Origin: DATLYH01 sp035575035
GTDB lineage: Bacteria; Planctomycetota; Planctomycetia; Gemmatales; Gemmataceae
Assembly (NCBI GenBank): GCA_035575035.1
Contig: DATLYH010000040.1
Coordinates: 1-8,697, forward strand
DNA length: 8,697 bases
Direction of reading: 5' to 3'
Shown here piece by piece: positions 1-4,991 of this stretch. Both the position numbers and the translations under genes were made by a program. Below the pieces are notes generated by a model. It was given only the letters and a program-made list of their open reading frames with translations, was not told the DNA's origin and made no database searches. The number at the start of each line of letters is the position of its first letter. Position 1 is the first letter of the stretch.

Positions 1-1275
1 AGCGGCCGAACCGTGACTGTGGCCTTCGCCACCGAGAACGGCACGGCCCAGGCCGGCAGCGATTACAACGCCACCAGCGGCACGTTAACCTTTAGCGCCG
101 GCCAGACCAGCCAGACGATTACCGTGCCGATCCTCGGCAACACCCTCGATGAGGATGACGAAACCTTCTTCGTCAATCTGAGCGGCGCGGTCCACGCCGG
201 CCTCGAGAACCAACAGGGGGTCGGGACCATTATCGATGATGACGAGGGAGGCGTGGTCCAGGTCAGCCCGGTTGCTCCGCTGCGGGAGGGCGAGGGTTCC
301 GTTACCGTCACGGTGACCCGCACGGGCGGCCTGGCCGGCGGCATCACGGTCCCCTTTGCCACCGCCGATGGCACTGCCCGGGCCGGCGTCGATTACCAGG
401 CCGTCTCCGGCACCCTCAGCTTCAGCGCCGGTCAGAGCAGCCAGACCATTATCATCCCCGTCCTCGACAACCTGCTCTGCGAGCAGGACGAGACCTTTAC
501 TGTGCAGCTGAGCTCGCCGGCCGGGGGCGCCAGCCTGGGAATTTCCAGCAGTATCACGGTGATCCTCCAGGACAACGACGACAACCCCAACCAACTCTTC
601 GTGGTCGGGCTCATCTACGACCTCTTCGGTCGGCAGCCGGATGCTGCGACGGTGCAGCGCTTTGTGGCGGACCTGGACGCGGGGCGGCTGACGCGGGGCC
701 AGGTGGCCGACGCCTTCTGGGTTTCCGCCGAGCACCGCCGGGCCGAGGCCGAGGCCATCTTTGCCGCCCTGTTCGGCCCAAACTACGAGCCCACCGCACG
801 GCAGTTGAACCGCGCGGTGAATGCCCTGCTGCGCGGCCTGCCCGAGGGGCAGCTGGTGATCCGCCTGGTCGGCTCGGGGTTGCACCGGCGGCTATTCCCG
901 AACAACAGACAGTTCGTGCGGCGGCTAATCCAGGGCGTGTTGGGGCGGGCCCCCACTGCTGCGGAGCTAGCCCAGTGGACCTCGATGCTGCGCAGCCTGT
1001 CGCGGGCCGAGGTGACGGCCCGTTTCCTGTCCTCGCCGACGGTCCTGCACGCCGCCGTCGCTCAGCAACATCGGACTTTCCTCCGCCGGGGGGTGAGCAA
1101 CGGCGAGATGCAAAGCTTCCTGCACGGCATCCGGCGGCGGGAGGTGACGGCCCGCTCGTTAGCCGTGGCCCTGCTGCGGTCGGACGAGTACCTGGCGTTC
1201 TGGGAAAGGCTCTGCCGCGCGGGCCGAATCGAGAATATCTTCGAGGAGCTGGCGGCCGGGAGACGCATCATCTAG
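1..1275 (+). CDS. Calx-beta / DUF4214-type repeat protein, C-terminal part (5' truncated)
   Basis: The reading frame is open from the first base, so the true start lies upstream; 424 residues remain. Numbering from the first codon, residues 1-80 are the end of one Calx-beta domain and about 88-194 a complete second one. Both carry the family pattern of a DY-x3-SGTL-FSAGQ strand, then an acidic DETF turn (near 54 and 164) and an acidic linker (IDDDE, DNDD), which are typical Ca2+-binding positions. From about 200 to the end come roughly four helical repeats of about 50 residues; the first (YDLFGRQPD near 206) and third (VLGRAPT near 313) match the DUF4214 pattern, and the others are degenerate. 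No membrane anchor or sorting signal is visible at the C-terminus. Proteins of this design are usually large, exported and adhesive or matrix-like; the exact role is unknown. The stop codon overlaps that of the convergent gene. Confidence 0.88.
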   Translation, partial: SGRTVTVAFATENGTAQAGSDYNATSGTLTFSAGQTSQTITVPILGNTLDEDDETFFVNLSGAVHAGLENQQGVGTIIDDDEGGVVQVSPVAPLREGEGSVTVTVTRTGGLAGGITVPFATADGTARAGVDYQAVSGTLSFSAGQSSQTIIIPVLDNLLCEQDETFTVQLSSPAGGASLGISSSITVILQDNDDNPNQLFVVGLIYDLFGRQPDAATVQRFVADLDAGRLTRGQVADAFWVSAEHRRAEAEAIFAALFGPNYEPTARQLNRAVNALLRGLPEGQLVIRLVGSGLHRRLFPNNRQFVRRLIQGVLGRAPTAAELAQWTSMLRSLSRAEVTARFLSSPTVLHAAVAQQHRTFLRRGVSNGEMQSFLHGIRRREVTARSLAVALLRSDEYLAFWERLCRAGRIENIFEELAAGRRII

Positions 1276-1559
1276 TGTGGCAGCAGCTGATAGCCGGTGC
1301 CACGGCCTGGGCTGATAGCCGGTGCCGTGGTCGGCGGCTGACAGCTGGTGCCGTGGTCGGCGGCTGGCAGCTGGTGCCGCTGCCGGCTGCGGCGCCAGTC
1401 ACGCAGTAGCGCGCATAGCCCGCGGTAGTGGCTGTTGTCGCAAGCCCGAACGCCGGTGGTGCTAGTGCCGGGCGGCGGCCATCCCCACTGGGCCTCACCG
1501 CGGGGCGCCAGGTGCAGCAGACTGAACAGGGCGAGGGCCAGGAACAGGGAAGGTTTCAC
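1272..1559 (-). CDS. Small signal-peptide protein of unknown function
   Basis: This ORF encodes 95 residues. I chose the GTG at 1559 because an excellent ribosome binding site (AAGGAGG, 1576-1570) lies 10 bases upstream; an ATG at 1616 is in frame but has no such site. Residues 1-23 look like a classical signal peptide: Lys at 2, a hydrophobic core LFLALALFSLLHLA, then GEAQ as a plausible cleavage region. The mature part begins QWGWPPPG and includes two Cys. The last ~35 residues are encoded by a 26-bp tandem repeat read through changing frames, so this tail is low-complexity and may not be conserved. It converges on the Calx-beta gene and shares a CTAG at the stops. I recognise no family; small exported proteins like this are common in Planctomycetota. 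The signal peptide plus ribosome binding site make expression likely, but the function is unknown. Confidence 0.6.
   Translation of the reverse strand: MKPSLFLALALFSLLHLAPRGEAQWGWPPPGTSTTGVRACDNSHYRGLCALLRDWRRSRQRHQLPAADHGTSCQPPTTAPAISPGRGTGYQLLPH
1287..1391. repeat. Four tandem copies of a ~26-bp unit
   Basis: The copies start at 1287, 1312, 1338 and 1364, each opening with CTGAYAGCYGGTGCC or CTGGCAGCTGGTGCC and continuing with a GTGGTCGGCGG-like half; copies 2 and 3 differ at only two positions. Spacing is 25, 26 and 26 bases and the fourth copy is diverged at its end. The array lies in the 3' half of the small exported-protein gene. There are no unique spacers, so it is not a CRISPR array. 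A period that is not a multiple of three means each copy is translated in a different frame. Confidence 0.85.
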
Positions 1560-1569
1560 GGCCGCGGGT

Positions 1570-1576
1570 CCTCCTT
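1570..1576 (-). promoter_or_regulatory. Ribosome binding site of the small exported protein
   Basis: Read on the - strand this is AAGGAGG, a full match to the anti-Shine-Dalgarno core, 10 bases before the GTG at 1559. It decides the start over the longer in-frame ATG at 1616. Confidence 0.65.
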
Positions 1577-1638
1577 CGGGCGAGCGCTGTCGAAGGAAAT
1601 CGGCTGCTCGGCGCACAAAAAGAACAACACCGTGCCCA

Positions 1639-1658
1639 GCCCCTGAAGAAACAGGGGC
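1639..1658. other. Perfect 7-bp hairpin
   Basis: GCCCCTG (1639-1645) and CAGGGGC (1652-1658) flank a 6-base A-rich loop. On the + strand no T-run follows. On the - strand a T-rich stretch comes only about 14-20 bases later, too far for a textbook intrinsic terminator. It could be a weak terminator for the doubtful - strand ORF at 1710-1988 or a leader structure before the small exported-protein gene. Confidence 0.4.
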
Positions 1659-1709
1659 CGGTCGGCGGTTTACCGGGAAGAACTGCTGCGACCGGCGCGG
1701 CGCACCGAA

Positions 1710-1988
1710 TCAATACGGTTGGTAAAGTTTTCCCAGCCGTGGGGCGGCTTCTCCTGCGGTCAGGCCGTCTTCGGTTTCTACTCCCCAGATTCGACCGTCC
1801 CTGGTTAATATCCAGCGCCAGAGGGGGCGATCAACTGCGAGTCCAGGATTTTTCCAGATCCCCAGCACGCTGCCAGCCGCGCGCCCCTCGTTAGTGCAAG
1901 CTCCAAGGATTTGTTGTGCCATCCGGAGTGACCGGGGCGGAGTCTTCGAAGCCCCGGCCACCCAACCTGCAGGGTCAGCGACAACCAC
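1710..1988 (-). CDS. Doubtful small ORF, hypothetical protein
   Basis: This is a 92-residue ORF with a GTG start at 1988; a second possible start is the ATG at 1922. Neither has a clear ribosome binding site. The C-terminal half (about residues 55-92) looks protein-like, with LWRWILTRDGRIWG followed by an acidic stretch and a short basic tail, and its codon use is less GC-rich than the neighbours (one sampled line, 1801-1860, is 53% G+C). No family is recognised. It may be a real small gene, a decayed fragment of a larger gene, or chance. A hairpin lies 50 bases past its stop on the same strand, which is mild support for a transcription unit. Confidence 0.28.
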   Translation of the reverse strand: MVVADPAGWVAGASKTPPRSLRMAQQILGACTNEGRAAGSVLGIWKNPGLAVDRPLWRWILTRDGRIWGVETEDGLTAGEAAPRLGKLYQPY

Positions 1989-2065
1989 GTCGCTTGACCT
2001 AGCACTAGCACTTCAGGCTTCAAGTCCAGGCAAGGACATAACGGCACCCTGGACGGCTCGTCGGC

Positions 2066-2093
2066 TTGTCAGGATGGCCCGGTCGGCTATATT
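2066..2093 (+). promoter_or_regulatory. Sigma70-type promoter for rpmB-gatCAB
   Basis: A TTGTCA -35 box (2066-2071) and TATATT -10 box (2088-2093), each 5 of 6 to consensus, are separated by 16 bases in an AT-rich pocket. Transcription would start near 2100, giving a leader of about 40 bases before the rpmB ATG at 2141. This is the only convincing promoter before gatB on the + strand, so the whole set is probably co-transcribed. Confidence 0.6.
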
Positions 2094-2140
2094 AAATCTT
2101 TCCATCACCAAGCCGAACCTTCCGAAGGGGAGATCCGTCC

Positions 2141-2401
2141 ATGGGCCAGCAATGTGCCATCTGCGGCAAGAAGCCGGTGAAGGGATACCAGTACGCCCGG
2201 CGCGGCAAGGCCAAGTACCTGGGCGGCGTCGGCCGCAAGATCACCGGGATCAGCCGACGGAAGTTCCGCCCCAATCTCCAGCGCATCCAGGTACAGCTGG
2301 GCGGTACGGTCCGGCGCCTGCGGGTCTGCACCCAGTGCATCCGCAGCGGCCGGGTGCAGCGCCCCCTGAAACAGAAGCCGTTCCAGATGCCGTCCGTCTA
2401 A
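2141..2401 (+). CDS. rpmB: 50S ribosomal protein L28 (bL28)
   Basis: This 86-residue basic protein is a structural component of the large ribosomal subunit. The N-terminus has the L28 hallmark MxxxCxxCGKKPxxG, and the middle carries ITGISRRKFRPNLQ, the typical N-R-x-F-x-P-N-L-Q-like segment. The C-terminal half contains RRLRVCTQCIRSGRV. Four cysteines (5, 8, 63, 66) form two CxxC pairs, the zinc-binding 'C+' form of L28. The ATG is preceded by GGGGAG (2127-2132) at 8 bases spacing. It is first in the operon, 40 bases ahead of gatC and just downstream of a good promoter. Length is slightly above the usual 60-80 residues because of a short C-terminal tail. Confidence 0.95.
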   Translation: MGQQCAICGKKPVKGYQYARRGKAKYLGGVGRKITGISRRKFRPNLQRIQVQLGGTVRRLRVCTQCIRSGRVQRPLKQKPFQMPSV

Positions 2402-2441
2402 ACGAGGGACCGTCTCCCTTTCATCGTTCCCAAGGTGGCCC

Positions 2442-2729
2442 ATGTTGCTGACCCCCGAGCAAGTTCGCTGGGTGGCCCACCTCGCCCGGCTGGAGATGAC
2501 CGACGCGGAGCTGGCGACCATGACCCGGCAGCTCGGCGCCATCCTCGATTACGTCAACCAGCTGCAGCAGGTCAACACCGACGCTGTCGAACCACTCGCC
2601 CATCCTTTGCCGATCCACAACGTCTTCCGCGCTGACGAGCCGGCGCCGTCGCTGCCGGTCGATGCCGCCCTGGCCAATGCCCCTGACCGCCGCGGCGACT
2701 TCTACGGCGTGCCGGCCGTGCTGGATTAG
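2442..2729 (+). CDS. gatC: Asp/Glu-tRNA amidotransferase subunit GatC
   Basis: This 95-residue protein is the small subunit of the GatCAB tRNA-dependent amidotransferase; it wraps around and stabilises GatA at the GatA-GatB interface. The N-terminal helix has the family pattern LTPEQVRWVAHLARLEM, followed by the LGAILDYVNQLQQVNTD segment (31-47) and the VEPLAHPLP turn (49-57). The C-terminal FRADEP (62-67) and the final DFYGVPAVLD are typical. Length is normal. A short AAGGTGG lies just before the ATG, closer than ideal. The gene ends 5 bases before gatA, so the two are probably translationally coupled, which fits their 1:1 stoichiometry. Confidence 0.95.
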   Translation: MLLTPEQVRWVAHLARLEMTDAELATMTRQLGAILDYVNQLQQVNTDAVEPLAHPLPIHNVFRADEPAPSLPVDAALANAPDRRGDFYGVPAVLD

Positions 2730-2734
2730 TCCGC

Positions 2735-4189
2735 ATGATCGAACGCACCGCCCTGGAGCTGCGGTCCCTTCTCGAACGCGGCGAGGTCTCTGCCGAGGAG
2801 CTGACCGGCGCCTTCTTGCAGGCCATCCGCCAGCGCGACCCCCGTATCCGGGCGTTTCTCCACGTCAACGAGGAAGCCGCCCTGGAGCAGGCCCGGGCCG
2901 TCGATGTCCGGCGAAAGCGGGGCGAGCCGCTCGGCCCGCTGGCCGGGCTGCCGGTCGCCGTCAAGGACATCCTTTGCACGGCCGGCCAGCCGACCACCTG
3001 CGCCAGCAAGATCCTGCAAAATTTCGTGCCCCCTTATGACGCCCATGTCATCACCCGACTGAAGCAAGCCGATGCGGTGCTCTTGGGCAAGACCAACCTG
3101 GACGAGTTCGCCATGGGTTCATCCACCGAGAACAGCGCCTTCCAGGTGACGCGCAACCCGTGGGACCTGGAGCGCATCCCCGGCGGCTCATCGGGCGGCT
3201 CGGCGGCGGCGGTGGCGGCCTGCGAGGCGCCGCTGGCCCTGGGTACCGACACCGGCGGCTCCGTCCGCCTACCGGCCGGCTTGTGCGGCGTCGTCGGACT
3301 AAAGCCGACCTACGGCCGGGTCTCGCGCTACGGCCTGATTGCCTACGGCAGCTCGCTCGATCAGGTCGGCCCGTTTGCCCACGACGTGGCCGATGCCGCC
3401 CTGCTACTGGAAGTGATCGCCGGTCACGACCCGCGCGACAGCACCAGCGTGGACCAACCTGTGCCCCCTTACAGCCGGACTATTGATCAGCCGGTCGCGC
3501 CGCTGACCATCGGCGTGGCCCAGGAGTACTTCGGCGAGGGGCTCGACCCGGAGGTGGAGCAGGCGGTGCGGGCGGCGCTGAAGGTTTACGAGGGGCTTGG
3601 GGCGACTGTCCGCGAGGTGACGCTGCCGCATAGCCGGTACGCGATCGCCACCTATTATCTGGTGGCCACGGCCGAGGCATCCAGCAACCTGGCCCGCTAC
3701 GACGGCGTCCACTACGGCCATCGGGCCCGGCAGTATGCCGACCTCGTTGACATGTACTGCAAGACGCGCGGCGAGGGCTTCGGCGCCGAGGTCAAACGCC
3801 GTATCATGCTCGGCACCTACGCCCTGTCGAGCGGCTACTATGACGCCTACTACTTGAAGGCGCTGAGGGTTCGCCGGCTGATCAAGGACGATTTCGACCG
3901 GGCCTTTGCCAACTGCGACGTGATTATGGGACCGGTCTCGCCGACGGCAGCATTCAAGATTGGCGAGAAGATCGACGACCCGCTGGCGATGTATTTGTCG
4001 GACATTTACACCATCAGCGCCAACTTGGCGGGGATCACGGCAGTCAGCATCCCGTGCGGTTTCACGACGACCGGCCTGCCGATCGGCCTGCACATCCAGG
4101 CGCCGCCGTTTGCAGAGGAGAAGCTGTTGCGGATCGCCCGGATGTACGAGCGGGTGACCGACTGGCATAGACAGCGGCCGAAGCTGTAA
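2735..4189 (+). CDS. gatA: Asp/Glu-tRNA amidotransferase subunit GatA (glutamine amidase)
   Basis: This 484-residue amidase-signature enzyme releases ammonia from glutamine (or asparagine) for transamidation on GatB. The Ser-cisSer-Lys triad is intact: Lys77 in GLPVAVKDI, cis-Ser152 in GGSSGGSAA, and nucleophile Ser176 in TDTGGSVRLP. The spacings of 99 and 24 residues equal those of other amidase-signature enzymes. The following GLKPTYGRVSRYG (188-200) and SLDQVGP are GatA-specific and argue against a generic amidase. The C-terminus ends in a typical TDWHRQRP. Length is normal. No good ribosome binding site precedes the ATG, and with only 5 bases after gatC it probably depends on coupling. 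In most bacteria gatB follows directly; here two unknown ORFs come first. Confidence 0.97.
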   Translation: MIERTALELRSLLERGEVSAEELTGAFLQAIRQRDPRIRAFLHVNEEAALEQARAVDVRRKRGEPLGPLAGLPVAVKDILCTAGQPTTCASKILQNFVPPYDAHVITRLKQADAVLLGKTNLDEFAMGSSTENSAFQVTRNPWDLERIPGGSSGGSAAAVAACEAPLALGTDTGGSVRLPAGLCGVVGLKPTYGRVSRYGLIAYGSSLDQVGPFAHDVADAALLLEVIAGHDPRDSTSVDQPVPPYSRTIDQPVAPLTIGVAQEYFGEGLDPEVEQAVRAALKVYEGLGATVREVTLPHSRYAIATYYLVATAEASSNLARYDGVHYGHRARQYADLVDMYCKTRGEGFGAEVKRRIMLGTYALSSGYYDAYYLKALRVRRLIKDDFDRAFANCDVIMGPVSPTAAFKIGEKIDDPLAMYLSDIYTISANLAGITAVSIPCGFTTTGLPIGLHIQAPPFAEEKLLRIARMYERVTDWHRQRPKL

Positions 4190-4254
4190 GCTATACGAGT
4201 GGCGAGCCTCCTGACGCTTTTGCCCGGTTAATAGCGGTCCCTTGCGGGCGCCCG

Positions 4255-4419
4255 ATGAGAAAGCCGGACATCAAGGAGATTGACCGGATCGTGAACGAGG
4301 AGGGATTATCGCGGGAGCAGCGTCGAATGTTGCATGAAGAAATCACCGGCCAAAACCTTTCCCTTGAAGAGATTCGAGAGATCGCCCGGGAGATCAAAGA
4401 ACTCTATCCCAACAAGTAG
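4255..4419 (+). CDS. 54-residue charged helical protein, possible toxin-tail fragment
   Basis: This short ORF starts at ATG 4255 and lies 65 bases after gatA. The product is almost entirely charged helix, with two helical stretches (about 5-30 and 36-52) joined by TGQNLS, and ends ELYPNK. The pattern GLSREQRRMLHEEIT followed by LSLEEIREIA reminds me of the C-terminal end of some polymorphic-toxin modules, but I cannot confirm this by search. The frame is open back into gatA without an earlier ATG, GTG or TTG in the intergenic part, so it could be the remnant of a longer protein. No strong ribosome binding site is visible. The gene ends 6 bases before the next ORF, suggesting coupling. Lines 4321-4440 contain 58 G/C in 120 bases (48%), far below the gat genes, which hints at separate origin. 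Confidence 0.55.
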   Translation: MRKPDIKEIDRIVNEEGLSREQRRMLHEEITGQNLSLEEIREIAREIKELYPNK

Positions 4420-4425
4420 GGCCAA

Positions 4426-4974
4426 ATGTCTGCTCAGTTGCTTGACGAGGTGCGATCCTTGGTCCGTTCGATAAGGGGATTGCGCTGCTGGTATGTCAGT
4501 TACGGTGGAGCGGCCGGGCCCACGTTTCAGCTGGCCCTGGGCAAAAAGGTCCGTCGCAGCGTGCCCGTGAGGAATCCCGTCCATTCAGAAGAATACCGCC
4601 AGTTTGAGGGGGAGGCGAACCTGCTGGTGTGGTGTACCTGGCGGTTGGACGGTCCTTCCGGGCCCCTGACCAGTTCCGACGACACCCCGGAGGGAATCAG
4701 CAAGGGCCTGCCTCAGCTGCGAGAGGCCAAGGTCCGCGGGGCCTCCCTCATTGACAATGCCGGCGACTTGATCGTCAGTTTCTCGAACAAGTTGAAGGTC
4801 CGAATCTTCTGCGATCACGTTCCCGGTGCTCCCAGCTTCGATGGCAACTGGGAGCTGTGGTTGACTGACCGGGCCTTACTTGTCGGCCCAGGAAGCCGGT
4901 TTGAGTTCGTTGAACGCCGACAGGACCAAGAGAAATCCCTTCCTGCGCGGCAAAGGCACTCCCCGAACGGGTAA
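4426..4974 (+). CDS. Hypothetical protein, 182 residues, possible immunity-like protein
   Basis: No family is recognised with confidence. Residues 1-20 form a helix; the rest is mostly alternating beta-type sequence: CWYVSYGG (21-28), FQLALG (34-39), LVWCTWRL (67-74), DLIVSFSNKLKVRIFCD (114-130), then NWELWLTDRALLVGPGSRFEFVE (141-163). Aromatic residues are abundant; there is no signal peptide or membrane segment, so it is probably cytoplasmic. The last 19 residues (164-182) are polar and may be an unstructured tail. The pattern of a final beta unit with DG-NWEL-x-L-T-D is seen in small cytoplasmic proteins that accompany toxin modules, and together with the 54-residue ORF 6 bases upstream this suggests a toxin-fragment/immunity pair; this is inference. 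G+C is about 57-58% in two sampled lines, below gatA and gatB. It ends 17 bases before gatB. Confidence 0.72.
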   Translation: MSAQLLDEVRSLVRSIRGLRCWYVSYGGAAGPTFQLALGKKVRRSVPVRNPVHSEEYRQFEGEANLLVWCTWRLDGPSGPLTSSDDTPEGISKGLPQLREAKVRGASLIDNAGDLIVSFSNKLKVRIFCDHVPGAPSFDGNWELWLTDRALLVGPGSRFEFVERRQDQEKSLPARQRHSPNG

Positions 4975-4991
4975 GGACGCGCGAGGCAGGC

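Larger units (their letters stand above)
1577..2065. other. Gene-poor intergenic stretch
   Basis: Apart from the doubtful ORF at 1710-1988 and the hairpin at 1639-1658, I see only a second inverted repeat, GTCCAGG (2024-2030) with CCTGGAC (2048-2054), separated by 17 bases and ending 11 bases before the rpmB promoter's -35 box. There is also a direct doublet of TAGCAC at 2000-2011. Its position makes the inverted repeat a possible regulator site for the rpmB-gat operon, but nothing else supports that. No RNA gene is recognisable. Confidence 0.5.

Noticed and set aside
85..885. Long - strand ORF opposite the Calx-beta gene
   Set aside because: It is a mirror of the GC-rich codons of the real gene, with no family features; the + frame has clear domains.
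1287..1391. CRISPR-like array
   Set aside because: The 26-bp units are contiguous with no unique spacers and drift in sequence; this is a simple tandem repeat.
1639..1658. Intrinsic terminator on the + strand
   Set aside because: No T-run follows the stem on the + strand and no + strand gene ends nearby except at 1275.
1894..2451. 185-residue + strand ORF running through rpmB
   Set aside because: It overlaps the whole of rpmB in another frame and ignores the promoter and ribosome binding site; no family features.
3404..4168. 254-residue - strand ORF opposite gatA
   Set aside because: Antisense shadow of a highly conserved gene; no start signal and no recognisable motif.
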